Assembly (NCBI RefSeq): GCF_021134715.1 | Contig: NC_060020.1 | Coordinates: forward strand, 8,866,001 to 8,930,000 | Source of the DNA: Daphnia pulex | Taxonomy: Eukaryota > Arthropoda > Branchiopoda > Diplostraca > Daphniidae | Reading direction: 5' to 3' | Length of the DNA stretch: 64,000 nt | Shown: positions 36,781-49,034 of the stretch, in pieces | Layout: the number at the start of each line of letters is the position of its first letter | Numbering within the stretch: position 1 is the stretch's first letter | Program-made: the position numbers and the translations under genes | Notes under the pieces: model-generated | Database searches by the model: none | What the model was told of the DNA's origin: nothing | The model's input: only the letters and a program-made list of their open reading frames with translations

Positions 36781-37959
36781 CAGAAATAAATGGAGGAACA
36801 CATACGGCAGGCAGTGGGAATTTTCAACATTATTCAAGATCTTCATCGCAGAATACCTCCTCAGCTACTACCACCAGTGAGGATTTTGGCTCAACAGACA
36901 GCGGGAAATTTTCGATTTAAAAACGCTATTCAGCCCGTATCAACGAGAGAAGACGAACACGTTCTTCAGTTGGCGCATGAAAACGAACACGTTCTTCAGT
37001 TGGCGTATAAAGACGAAGCTTAAATCTCATTCGTGTTTCTTGAATTGCATGGTTGACAATTCGAAAGAGTCATTCGGTCGGTAGTTCAGGGAGCTTTCTA
37101 TGTATTAAGCCAATCGTCAATACAATCATGTTGCTATTCACTATTCAATCATCTCGATAGTTGTCTCTTCTCATACATCATAGTGAATCTCCAAAGCTTA
37201 CAGTGCGCGTTATCCTCGTGGACTTGGTCAATCTCTACTCTCCTCTCGCATTTCAAGTCAACAGTCGACTGGCTTTTCACTCATCATTCATAGCTGTGAA
37301 ATCATCAACCTCGTGGCCACGCTTGGCCCAACTCTTTCTCTGGTTACCAAGCTTGGTTTCCATCGCTAGTAGCTGACAAGCTAGCATCATCATCTCCGAA
37401 ATTCACCATTTCATTCGACAAAAATTGCGAGTTGGCTTCCCTAACGTCCAAACGTGGTGGCAATCGCGGTGCAGTTACTCGACTCATCGCCAAAATTTCC
37501 GACATCATCGCCGATGCTGCTATGGACAGAGATCGAAATATCCACGAGCTGAACAAGAAGTTGGGAGATCTTCACGACAAGATCAAGGTAGTTGAACACT
37601 TTACGGAAGAGTCTATTAACCGAAATAGAAATCCTTGAAGATAGTGAGAGTTCATCCATCATCGCTCAAGCCTCCCAAGAATTGGAATGTTATGTTTACG
37701 GGAGCAAACTAATCAAATAAGGAGTCGAAGAAAAGAGAAATTCCTCCTGTCCGAAAACTTTACTGTCCGTTTTGTGATGGCGAACACTGGCCTACTGATT
37801 GCACTACCGTCAAGACAGTTGAACAACGGTAGGAAGTTGCAAAGACAAAAAGACTTTGTTATAACTGCCTCAGAAAATGCCATCCAGCAGGAACGGAGTC
37901 CCTTCTTCGTTTCGTGAATGTCATCGACCTCAACACACTAGCCTCCACAAGCCGAATAA

Positions 37960-38240
37960 ACCTCGAATTATTGGTGCTACTATACTCTCATGGTCTCTTC
38001 CAAGAACAATTGCAGCATGGATGCATAACATGGCCCGGGTTCGATCCCCGATGAAGTTAAATTTTAAATTTTTCCCAACCGATAGACGTCCGTTTTTGGA
38101 CGTCCATGGATTTCCAAGTTTGACGTCCATAGGGGAGGACATTAGTATATCCTGTAAACATCCATAGGAAGTCCAACTTGGATATCCAACTGGATAGGAA
38201 CTGACATCCATGGTATATCCTATGGATATATCTGTGCTAG
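37960..38240 (+). repeat. tRNA-like box and GGATATCC repeat inserted in the BEL relic
   Basis: GGCCCGGGTTCGATCCCC at about 38033 is a near-perfect pol III B box. It is followed by AT-rich sequence and then iterated GGACGTCCATGG / CCATAGG / GGATATCC palindromic words to about 38230. This looks like a SINE body or a separate palindromic repeat that landed between the zinc knuckle and pol-tail parts of the BEL relic. Confidence 0.4.
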
Positions 38241-38539
38241 TAGGGAAAGAGAAAGACGTAGCCTCATCCATGATAAGAGACCACGCAGAGAATGGAAGTT
38301 CGCTGTAATCGAAAATCTCATCCGTAGCACTGATGGCGAAATCCGAGCTGCTGACATCCGCACGGCGAATGGGAAAATGAATCCCCCCATTTCTAAACTC
38401 TATCCACTCCAGGTGACTGAGCCGGCCAGCGCTCTGACTGAAATTTCGTCTGGCCCGGCCATCGTTCCAGCACATACACGTCCGGTCCGAAAATGCGCGG
38501 CCAAAGCAGCAGTAAAAAAGGATTTTTGAAGAGGAGTAG

Positions 38540-39700
38540 CAGCCGAAGTAGCTACATTCCCGGTCCGTGAGAATGTCAGAAAATCTTTCATTTTGCTAAT
38601 CTTCTTTCTAGCCTCCGGCTTTTTACCCTATCGTCTTTTGTTTTCACCACATTCCTTTCTCACCCCCTTCTTCTCCCCCTCTCCCTTAATTTTTCAGTTC
38701 GCACCTTCGTTTTGACTTCGGTCAGTCGCACAATTCTGAGCTCTCATTTTCGGATTGTACCAACCTAGCGGATTCACCTTAACATACACAACGTAGGACC
38801 ACATTATTTAAAAAGAGTTTCATCTCTTATTTGAAGCAAAAGCACATTTCGAAGCCGTGACTCCAAACTCTAGATTTTTACGACAAGTCTATAGAAATAT
38901 TTCTCAATGTGAAAGAACGAAATTCGTGAGTTGAAGCCAAAGACGTGGAAGACTCACTATCTATGGCTGGATAAAAAAGGAAAATACAGACGCAGTCTGC
39001 AAGAACTGTGCGGACAAGACACGGGGAGGACAAAAAAGTTCTTAGGACTGGAGGGGATATGGCATATCACGTTCATAAAACGTTAGTGCTGCAATCGTTT
39101 TTGCGTTGGAGGAGCTATATACAGAATTTTCTACATCGTAAAAGTGGAGAAGGAATTTTTCAAGTAAAATTGGTAGCACTTTGACGGTCATTAAAAAAAT
39201 TGAAAACAATTTCTCTTTCAGGAACCACACTAGTCGTCTTTTTCCATGGTTTCCACCAATGTTATACATACATATGCAGCCTTCCTCCACCTGATATCCC
39301 CTCTGTGAGAAAAGGGTCTTTATTTTCCCCAAATCGTCGAAGATGTAAAACTTTTTGTTGCCGAATGTCTAAAATAATGGTAGATTTGTAAATGTTATGA
39401 AACGTCGATTGCAAAAGTGTTATTTGAAAAATGTCTTTAATTTATAACATTTCTTGAGAAAAACCGTGAAGAGGGTAAAAAATATTACGGAAACATTAAG
39501 AAATTTTGAGAAATCACGGGAAATTTTGGGAATTTGAGAATATCTGAGAAATTACGGGAAGACAAGGTAGCAAACAGGGAAAAATGTCTCGATGTGCATC
39601 TTGAAAAGGGTTGGCAACCCAATGGCACATAAGTTTAGTTCCACTAATGCCAAGACATCAGTACGTGACACATGATATCTCTGGTCCTCATAAAACGAAG
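38540..39700. other. No gene recognised
   Basis: A pyrimidine-rich stretch (about 38600-38700) is followed by AT-rich sequence. A 96-codon minus frame (39332-39042) has no recognisable family. A GGGAAATTTTGGG-type tract lies at 39470-39560. Confidence 0.3.
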
Positions 39701-39703
39701 CAA

Positions 39704-39970
39704 TCAAAATTTCAAGTGGAACACAATCATTGACCACCAGCTGTCCGAGCAGCTGTCCTTCCGTATATGTAGTATGTCAAAGCACAATCGTATAAAAGGC
39801 ACAAATTTCGTACTCTTGAGGACGCAGTCGACGCTGCGCTCATAGCAAACAGTGATCTCGCTACTGGCACTTTTGGTGAGGGCGTAATGGCAAATCTGCA
39901 TCAGATTCTCCACGTAAGACGAGGCCGTGCCTGAAGACAAAACGCACGCTAAAATTGTCGGCTGCATCAT
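39704..39970 (-). CDS. Hypothetical short secreted protein (low confidence)
   Basis: An 89-codon frame from an ATG at 39970 starts MMQPTILACVLSSGTASS, a passable signal peptide. It continues with five Cys (ICHYALTK, VCYERSVDC, RLCF). An upstream in-frame ATG at 40003 would weaken the signal peptide. There is no family match, no intron evidence and no clear promoter, so it may be a chance frame. Confidence 0.25.
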   Translation of the reverse strand: MMQPTILACVLSSGTASSYVENLMQICHYALTKSASSEITVCYERSVDCVLKSTKFVPFIRLCFDILHIRKDSCSDSWWSMIVFHLKF

Positions 39971-40480
39971 CTGAGCTGACCTATTTGGTTTGATGAGGTG
40001 CACGACGTTTTCATTTTTAAAACACTAAAAAGTGAAGTAGTGTGTTCCCCCACAATAAATCGAGCTCATCGCAGTCTACCCATTCTGGAATCGCACGAAC
40101 CAAAATGTACTAGAAAATGTTGTATTCGCAAATGTATTTTCAATTTATATGGTATAAAGTACAAAGATGAATTGTGCACGACTAATCTTTACAGATTACA
40201 GGGTAGCCTATAGACTGTGGAATAAATATAATTTTTTTCTGATTTTAACTAGGAATCCGAGCTTGATCTTCTCTCCATTCAGAGGGCATAATTTTATGGT
40301 ATGTTATTGTAAAGCCTACTATAATATTATAGGTAGAGGACTTCAGTTCTCTTTTAGCGTCAACACAAAATACGATCAAAAAATGTGTATTAGATTTAAT
40401 AGATGAGGCTAAAAGTAAATTTGGGTATACGTTCTGTAATCTTCGTATCGTATATTAGTAGTCAAGCAATCTTTCGTGCG

Positions 40481-40615
40481 GGAGGGAAAGCGCACCTCTA
40501 TTTCTAGTAGTAGTGCAGCCATTTCAAGAGACTCGCGTCGCTGCAGATGTGATCACGAGTCTCTTTTTGCAATCGCTGCACTATACTACTAGAAATTTAG
40601 GAGCGCTTTCCCTCC
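40481..40615. mobile_element. 135-bp near-perfect hairpin (mini foldback element)
   Basis: GGAGGGAAAGCGC at 40481 is mirrored at 40615. The arms (~58 bp) match through TTTCTAGTAGTA, GTGCAGC and GAGACTCG with a few mismatches, around a ~17-nt loop near 40548. No open frame. A tiny MITE is the simplest reading. A transcribed hairpin (small-RNA precursor) is possible but unusually long in the stem. Confidence 0.7.
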
Positions 40616-40809
40616 ATTTCTTCTTATAATTATTTTCCTAAGCTTAAAATAACGCGATCGAAGACGAAAAAATATAAGAAAATCCAGCAGGTCTTAATGA
40701 TTAACATAAATTTATTTCGAAATAAACACAAATGTCTTTCATACAAAAATTAAAAAAAAGAAACAAGTACGGACGGGCCTTATGGGACATAAGGCCCGTG
40801 TGATATTGT

Positions 40810-40860
40810 GGCAATGGTTTTTTTTTTTTAGGGGGGGGGGGGGCGGGGGGCGGAGAAGTA
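40810..40860. repeat. Poly-T / poly-G tract
   Basis: A run of T followed by a run of G with a single C (about 40818-40853). Simple sequence; may be length-variable. Confidence 0.8.
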
Positions 40861-40962
40861 GGTGCAAGCTTAGTCTCAGCAGGCCCGCGGATAGGGTATA
40901 GGGGGACAACACTCCTTACCAGGACGCAGCCAAGCAGCCGATCTTCGTGGCAATAGATTCAA

Positions 40963-41678
40963 TAGAGGTGGCCAACGTCCGAGTTTCCAGTTCGAATAAA
41001 TCGAATAAGAAAAATGGACGCGAACTGTAATCGTTCTTGCATGGTGGTTTATGAAGTTTTGCCGGTGTCATTATTAGTTTTTTTTTTCCCATTTCAGTCA
41101 TCTTCAGTTCCCATTTATAATTTGATAACTACATTCCTTCGTTATCAGGTGATATTATTATTTTTATTTTACCTCGATATTCATTTTAGTTTATTTATTA
41201 TTTATTTTTTTGTAACCGTCCGTCCCGTCCCGTCCGTCATTAACCGTTTATAAAAATATATCCATTTCTTGCCGCCCAAGGGAAGAATGGGAAAAAGAGA
41301 CGAAGAAGAAGCTTAAGAGGAGACAAAGGGGTGCAGTAGTGCACGGGGTTCCCTCTTTGCTCGGGGCAGGAATCGCAGGATGTACTATACTAGTCTTTGT
41401 AAACATCCAAAATGCCGTTTTCTTAAAAATTAACAATAAATAAACTACAATGAAAATCGAGGTAAAATAAAAATAATAATATCACCAGATAACGAAGAAA
41501 CGTAGTTATCCAATTATAAAAGGGAACTGAAGATGACTGAAATGGAAAAATAAAACTAATAATGACACCAAAGAAACTCCATAAGCCACCATGCAAGAAC
41601 AATTACCAGTTCGTGCCCAATTTTTTTTTTTTTTTTCGCTTTAATCGAACTGGCAACTTCGGACGTAAGCCACTCTAT
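40963..41678. mobile_element. MITE family M2, copy B, just downstream of the IQ gene
   Basis: Inverted arms starting near TAGAGTGGC..ACGTCCGA match copy A at 30904-31278 (AGTTTCCAGTTCGA, TTCTTGCATGGTGG, CATTTCAGTC, GATAACTACATTCCT). The centre is longer (~716 bp in total) and AT-rich. It ends 167 bp from the stop codon of the RIIa/IQ gene (41845, minus strand). It contains several TTTATT words that would act as AATAAA for that gene. Confidence 0.85.
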
Positions 41679-41844
41679 TTGCCACAACAAATATGATAGT
41701 TAGTTTGTAAAGAAACCTATACGGTATACTACTTAACTTTCATAATCTTAAACTTAAAAGCATTCCTAAATTGTTTCTAACTAGTAGGCCTATCAAAATG
41801 TAAGTACGTGGAAATATCCGTTCATCTACGTATCTTCGAGGAAA

Positions 41845-44800
41845 TTATTTCGAAGCTGAATTATTTTCTCTCAAATGTTGTACTCTTTTACGATCTTGGT
41901 GTCCTCGAAATCCGGATTGAATTTTTGTCGCAGCAGCATTTTCTAGTTCAGCTGAAGTTACGTTTGATCTGGCAGCTGCATTTCGAATTAAATCGTCGCA
42001 CTCATATACTATTGTTTTTTCCGCACTAGTATTATCAAGTTCAATTTCATCTGCTTTCTTTGCGTACGTTAATTCAGCTTTGAAATGTTTAACTCGTTTG
42101 CGATCTTGATGTCCTCTATAACTCGCTTGAATTTTTGTGGCAGCAGCGTTTTCTAGTTCAACCGAAGATACTTCTGGTTGAGAATGTTTAAGAGCATATT
42201 CATCAGAATTAATCTGAAGCGTTCCTTGAACATGCTGATTTTCTTCATTCTCTATTACTATATTTTCGGCTACTTGACCTTTAAGATGCTGTACTCTTTT
42301 CCGGTCTTGATGTCCCCGATAACCAGCCTGAATTTTTGTTGCAGCAGCGTTTTCTAGTTCAAACAAAGTTATTACTTCTGGTTGAATAGGTTTAAGAACG
42401 CAATCGTCGGAAATAAACGAAATAGATTCTTCATCATAATGTTTTTTGTCATGATCTAATACTTGATTTTCTGCTTTTTGATCTTTAATGTGTCGTACTC
42501 TTTTCCGATCTTGATGGCCTCTATAACTCGCTTGAATTTTTGTTGCAGCGTCGTTTTCTTGTTCAAACGAGATTGTTTCTGGTTGAGTAGGTTTTAGAAC
42601 AATATCGTCAGAAATTAACTGAATAGATTCAACTGATTGATTTTCTTTTTTGTCTAATACTTCATTTTCTGCTATTTGACCTTTAAGATGTTGTACTCTT
42701 TTCCGATCTTGATGCCCCCGATAACTAGCTTGAATTTTTATTGCAGCAGCGTTTTCTTCTTCAAACGAGGTTACTTCTGGTTGAGTAGATTCAAGAACAT
42801 AATCATCAGAAATAAACGGAATAGATTCGTCATCAGATTGATTTTCTTCAATGTCTAATGCTTGATTTTCTGTTATTTGATCTTTAAGATGTTGTACTCT
42901 TTTCCTATCTTGATGTCCCCGATAACTAGCTTGAATTTTTGTTGCAGCGGCGTTTTCTTGTTCATATGAAGTTACTTTTGGTTGATTCGATTTAAGAACA
43001 TATTCATCGGAAATAAAAGGAATAGATTCTTCATCAGATTGATTTTCTTCATTATTGTCGAATACTTGATTTTCTGCTATTTGATTATTGACTTTAAGAA
43101 GTTGCACTCTTTTCCGATCTTGATGTCCCCGAAAATTAGCTTGAATTTTTGTTGCAGCAGCGTTTTCTTCTTCAAACAATAAGGATACTTCTGGTTGTGT
43201 AGATTTAAGAACATAATCCTCGGAAATAAAAGGAATAGTTTCATTATCATATGGATTTTCGCTATTGTCTAACATTTTATTTTCGGAAATTTGATTTTTA
43301 AGATGTTGTACTCTTTTCCGATCTTGATGTCCCCGATATCCAGCTTGAATTTTTGTTGCAGCGGCGTTTTCTACTTCAATCGAAGTTATGTAAGGTTGAG
43401 TCTGTAAAACAAAGTCGTCAGAAGAATTAAGGTCTGTGGTTTTAACAAGTTGAGTTTTATCAATATCCACAATATCAGGATTCGTAATATGATCTTTTAA
43501 TTCTCTAACTCTTTTACGATCTTGATGTCCCCGATAACCAGCTTGAATTTTTGTTGCTGCAGCATTTTCTACTTCAATCGAAGTAAAATTCACTTGATTA
43601 CTGTGAATATCTTTGTAAGAATCATTCAAATTAGTTGTTTCATCAAATTGAAGAGTTTCAGTGATAACAGCTGAATTGGGCTGTATACTGTCATAACGTA
43701 ACTGATCTTTTAAATTTTTTACTCGCTTCCGATCTTGATGTCCTCGATAACTAGATTGAATTTTAGTGGCAGCAAAGTTTTCTTGTTCAGTTTCTAGTAG
43801 ATTTTGAGTTTCCTCTATGTATTCGTCGGAATCATTTTGAACAATTTCTTTCTCAAAAAGTCGAGGTTCATCGATGCCCACTGCATCAGGGTTGGTTTTT
43901 TTATCTTTGAATTGTTTTGTTCTTTTACGATCTTGATGTCCCCGATAACTAGCTTGGATTTTTGTTGCAGCAGCGTTTTCTAGCTCAATTAAAGTTAGAT
44001 TATGTGGGTTATGTTGGATGATTTCGTGAGAACCAAATAACTTTGTTGCTTCGTCAAACTGAACTTCGTCGCTCTCCAACATACCAGTTGCTGTTATTTT
44101 ATCTTTCAAATGTTTTACACGTTTTCTGTCTTGCTGTCCACGATAACCAGCTTGAATTTTTGTAGCGGCGGCATTTTCTATTTCGTCGTTTAAATGTTCA
44201 TCCTCTTCATTGTTCGTTACCTGATTTTCGTCAAACTGATTTTGCATTATTTTTAAACGTTTTCTATCTTGATATCCTCGATAACCAGCTTGAATCTTCG
44301 TTGCAGCTGCGTTTTCCTGCTCTTCCTCAAAGTTCCGCTTTATCTTAGGAATTTCATCTTGTTCCAGGTAATTATAATTTAAGCTTTGCGGCGAGTTTTC
44401 TTTTGGTTGCCAAGATGATTCCAAAAGGCCATCGTTGGTAGTTTCATTGGATTCGACATACAACTCAAAAACAACCTCTGGATCAGAGGTTACAATTTCG
44501 TTTACCGTGTTATCCACTATCGTAGTAGCACTACTATTTTTTTCTTCGTCAGAATTTGTTTCACTTTCCTGGTTATCTTCGATGTTTGATGTGTCTGGTA
44601 TGGTTGGACTATTGGGAATGTCTGGTATTGAAGATATAATAACATAAGAATCAATAAGCTGAATGTTATTGATTTCTTCTCCATTAGGCATGGATTCTTC
44701 TGTAACGTCATTGACTTCGTTGACATTGGCTAATAGTGCCTGAGCAATTTCTTCGTCATTATCATTATTTTGAACTTCGTTGATTTCCCCTTCAGGAGTA

Positions 44801-47800
44801 TTTTCTGAAAAAGGTATAGTGGAGTTAGGTTGAGGTGTATCCGTCATAAATAAAGCAACTGAGGCAATTGTTTCGGTAACGCCAGCAAGAGCTTCAGATA
44901 ACCCGTCGTCATGATCATTATCCTCTAATGATTTTTCCGATGTAGATTCCAATGCAGAAAACTGATTCCCTTCCATAGAAATATTTCCCTCTGGATTATT
45001 GTCCGTTGGTTCGGAGGTATCGTCGTTTGATTTTACAATCTCTTTTTGATCAGAGGCGAGGTTCAAATCTTTGCGCGTCTTGTAGCCACGGAACGAAGAT
45101 TGAATTTTGATGGCTGCAAGATGTTGCTGTTCTTCTTCTAACTCAATGTCTTTCTGCAATTTGCTCCAGATTTCTTCTTCGTCATCATTAGATGCATCTT
45201 GGTCAACCTCTTCAAACAAGGCGTTATCGTCTTGATCTACTGCGACGTTGTTTTCAATCTCTTTTAAATCCGTGTCATCATGGCTATCTCCCGACTCAAC
45301 GTTTTGTTCATTAGTGTCCTTCAAATGATCCTCATTATCACTAGGGGTAATCATGTTATTCTCCAGTAGGCCTATTGTCGTTTCATCATCTAAATTTGTT
45401 GTATTTTCTGTGAGGTCAGCCAAATGATCGCTCAAGTTAGAAACGGTTTCTATCTCTCCTAGTACACACGGGGCCGATTCTGCTGAATTTTCTTCTTGTT
45501 GTGGTGCGGCATCTTCCTGTTCAATCCATTCTAAAATGCTCTTTGATATTTCAGAATTGGTTTCTGCTTCGGTTATTGTTGTGTCATTTTCTTCTTCGTC
45601 ACTTCTTAACATGTTTGCTGAGGCGTCGTAATTGTGCACTTCTTCGGTTTCTGAATTATTTTCTTGACATGCCATAACATCTGAACTTAAAGGTTGGTTA
45701 AGATCGTCATCTTCGTTCAATTGAGGACTTGAGATTTTGTCTACAAATGGACTATGATTAGAGTCGGACCATTCGTTGTCTTCGGTCACTACAGCTCTTT
45801 CATCGGTAGGTATGGTCTCACCCATGTCCGGCGGATAAATGTTTTCCTCTTGGAGATCGACACTAGGCTCAGGATTTTCTGTCAATGGAGCATTTTCCGA
45901 AATTTCATCATCGCAATGACTTTCTAATCCCGATGGGTCATCTTGCATTTTTTCAAGTTCAAGTTTATCCTCTGGCATTTCAATATTTGAATAATCAATT
46001 TGTTGAGAATCTTCTTCCGTTAAAAGATCATTTTCGATTTCAATGTCAGCTTTTTCTACATACTCATTCATTTCAGGACTGCCTGTTTTTTCAAATTCTT
46101 CCTCGAAGCCGTTGTCTTCTTGAGATTCAGCTTCCTTGTCACTTGCTTCGCAATTTTCTTGATCCAGTTGAGCACCTTCTATTGCCCCAGTTGAAAGTAC
46201 TTCCGTCGCTTCTAAAACAAAGTCCACGGTATTGTCGGAATTAATCATGTTTGATTGAGGAATGTTGTCTCCGTCCTGTTCATTAATTTCATCTATCGGA
46301 TCAACAGGATCAGTAAAGTCTTGTTCTATTAATGATTCAACAAACTCTTCCGTTTGCGCCTCTAAATTTTCTTCTGTGCAATTAATTTCATCGTCGGTCC
46401 TTCCTTCTAAAACTTCTTCCAATACACCATTATCCACGGAGATCTTTTCAACCGATTCCGAGTCAATTACATCGGTATTGTATGTACAAGCTTCTTCCCC
46501 ATCTGTTTGAACGTTATCATCAATTTCTTTTGTTTTGTCTTCTTCATTGCTTTCTTTTAATTCAATTTTTTCGACTTCCCCCTCGATATGCTCGTTTTCA
46601 AATTCTTCTTCCTTGTTCTCAACCAAATCTACCGAGGGCGTGTCAATTTCCGTATTTTGGTTAGTTGCCATTATTTCTCTCCTTGCTCGATGCCCTCGAT
46701 ATGCTGACTGTATTTGAATAGCAGCAAGATTCATCTCATCTGTTACCTAGAAAAAGATTTGAATCCATTAATGGTAGAATGGAAGAACTCAACAAATTCA
46801 ATGTTCCCTTACAGGTTATTTCTCGAAAATAGAGTGTACTAAAGTGAGTCTACAGTATCTACAAAATAATTAAATTAAACTTACTTCGTCAATGGGTACT
46901 GATGGTAGATCCGGTTCTGAATCGAGAATGTTTGAAGCCGAAGTAACTCGGCGGTTCACATCAAATGAATCCGCTGCTTCTTTAAAATCCTCCGAATTCT
47001 TGGGGATTTCTGATGAACCACTGGTTGGTCTACTTAATGATGTGAAAATCACACTTCGAGGAGACTCCAGAGTCTTCGAAGTTACAATAGCAGCTATCGT
47101 CACGGGCGAAGAGTCGTGATCTGACATGGACTCGTCTAAGGTTGGCGGAGGGGACATATCACCTTCCCTTTCAGTTTTCTCTTCGTTTAGTTCCAGCAAC
47201 TCTTTTTCAAAATCATCCGTTTCTTTAATTTCTTCATTGAGTTGGTCGTTGTCACTCCTTCTAGCTGGACTTGTGCTAACCGAGTTTCTCTTTATTGATA
47301 AAGAAGTTGCAGCATGCGATCCTGGAAAGGAGTTTGGATCGGCTAAATATGAAAAAAAAAATTATAATAAATTATTATTATTATTTTAAAAAAGGATTAA
47401 TTATGACCGGTTGTGTGAAACAAATAGTACTGATAGTACCATACTCAGAATTTCCTCTTCCCATCATGTTTTTTATGTTTTACTTTATATCGATAATTTG
47501 TCAATCAAATAGATTGTAAGCGATGCATATGTGTTTGTGCACATATTGCACATATTATTATTCAATGTTTCCCGAATTAAGTGCAACTTGTCCCTCAAAA
47601 TTCCTTTTAGCAAAATCAATTTAGAAATAACTAGCCTAGTAAAATAGTTCGCACAGGAGTTTCAAATTTTTACGCTATGTGCGGAAGACTATTACAAACA
47701 TACTGTATCAAATCAAGACAAAAGTTTTTTTTACGATTATTTTTATTTTTCGGGACTTCCGTCGAACTGCCTAACTTGGGACCGTGTCCAAGCTGGGAAC

Positions 47801-49002
47801 GGTCTCCTTATTATGAACTGTATTACAGCCAAAAGAAAGTCCGCCCCCCTCCACCCCCCCCCCCCTCCCGAAAATACCTTCCCAAATACATTAGAATTGC
47901 CATGGTGATATGTTAATCCACAATTTGGAGAATATCCTTTAATTTGAACAAATCCACGAAATGATTTTTACCAACAAATTAAGAAAATGAAGAATTTGAC
48001 TCACATTTGCGACAAAGTGAAAGACCACACCCCATTTTGCAGTATTAACCAGAATAACTGAGTCTATTTATAGAATCCTACAACAACTGAAGTGCGCACA
48101 GCAAAAGTTTTTTTTTCCGGAATTGTTCACTTCCGTCGATGATTTTTTTTCTGTATTTGAAGAATTTGTGTCAAATTTTCAAAAGAATATTTACAAAAAT
48201 ATTTCACGATCAATTTCGATATAGTAAAACTGTGATCCACAAATTTGGATTTCGTTTAAAGAAAATTTGCACTTCATGTCGTCATCGTCCAGAGTTGGCT
48301 TGGCCAATTGCTGACGTAGGGTTCCAAATGTAGTAACGGATTATATAATGGTCAAATGCATATGTATTTCCAATGAGTATAATAAGTAAAAAATTTGGTA
48401 TTCGCCGAATAACTGAGGTATTTCGAAACAAAACAACTTAACACACCATCCTCTGCCACTGCTATTTAACTACTGCCAGCTTCTCTAGCTTTAACCGTCT
48501 AACGACAGAAATGAAAGCTGTGTGGTCCTCTATAGTCTACACCACGCATCATAATGAAAAAAAGTACTAACTGAACAAATCTTAAGGATGTTCTATATAT
48601 AAATTCAAATAAAGTTGAGAATGAGAAATACTCGCAAGTCCGTCTGTAAATTGCGAAAAAATGTACATAAACTGATAAGTTAAGGCCGAAGCCACAAAAA
48701 GAACGCAATCGCGAAAATTTAGCTGTGTTTCGCAACACACAGCAATAATTCAATTAGAGAAAATTGTAATTAAATTAAACCAAATTAGACAAACATACAT
48801 TCAACAACTTTCTTACATCTTTATGAAATTCAATTAACTTACTTCCGTTTCTTGCTTCGACAAGTTGATGGAAAAAATCTGCAGCAAACTCATAAACGTT
48901 ATCTGGTTGTTTGCAAAGGATTTCTTTGGTCAAACAAAACATCAAGTGATCTAGCGTTTCAGGGATTTTCATCTTGTGACATAACAGATTTGCTTGGCTC
49001 AT
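41845..49002 (-). CDS. RIIa (dimerization/docking) domain protein with 15 IQ motifs
   Basis: Three coding exons, 49002-48843, 47342-46885 and 46746-41845, join in phases 1 and 0 to give 1,839 aa. Exon 1 encodes a RIIa-type dimerization/docking helix pair (IPETLDHLMFCLTKEILCKQ then PDNVYEFAADFF), as in sperm protein Sp17, CABYR and PKA RII. The middle is acidic and low-complexity. Exon 3 has one IQ motif at its start (IQIQSAYRGHRARRE), one near 45090, and thirteen near-identical ones (KIQASYRGHQDRKR type) from about 44300 to the stop. Sp17 has one DD domain and one IQ motif, so this looks like an expanded relative. DD proteins dock AKAP-like helices in flagella and IQ motifs bind calmodulin, so a ciliary or sperm-tail scaffold is inferred. 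Three conserved phases support the model. Confidence 0.85.
41850..44330 (-). repeat. Coding tandem repeat: 13 IQ units of ~194-209 bp
   Basis: The phrase GATCTTGATGTCC (reverse complement of the IQ core codons) recurs at about 41894, 42103, 42304, 42507, 42706, 42908, 43117, 43318, 43520, 43729 and 43930, with two further variants upstream. Spacing is 199-209 bp. Units share the IQ helix and an acidic spacer (ENQSDEESIPFISDEYVLKS type), showing recent internal duplication without frame loss. Confidence 0.9.
47343..48842. other. First intron of the RIIa/IQ gene
   Basis: A 1.5-kb AT-rich intron with an ATT microsatellite near 47360-47390 and a C-rich run near 47846-47872. No other coding signal. 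Confidence 0.6.
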
Positions 49003-49034
49003 TGTAGATTCCCAGTTGAAATGTAATACGATTC

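Larger units (their letters stand above)
36440..38530 (+). pseudogene. Internally deleted BEL/Pao retrotransposon relic (gag start, zinc knuckles, pol end)
   Basis: About 37432-37700 translates to a BEL/Pao gag N-terminal region (SKRGGNRGAVTRLIAKISD, then a charged helix). About 37760-37890 gives two zinc knuckles (CPFCDGEHWPTDC and CYNCLRKCH), split by an in-frame TAG where Trp is usual. About 38358-38530 gives the end of pol (IRTANGKMNPPISKLYPLQ followed by a basic tail to a TGA), as in the DUF5641 region of BEL elements. Protease, reverse transcriptase, RNase H and the integrase core are absent between knuckles and tail. A 15-bp tandem repeat lies upstream at 36655-36780. I found no clear pair of LTRs. 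Non-functional. Confidence 0.7.

Noticed and set aside
36490-36880. Leu/Asn repeat frames of 118 and 137 codons
   Set aside because: Artefact of the 15-bp tandem repeat in the BEL relic.
37930-38475. 181-codon minus frame
   Set aside because: Antisense to the BEL pol-end and the GGATATCC repeat; no recognisable domain.
45885-46244. 119-codon plus frame, and other plus frames at 46262-46717
   Set aside because: Antisense shadows of the acidic part of the RIIa/IQ gene.
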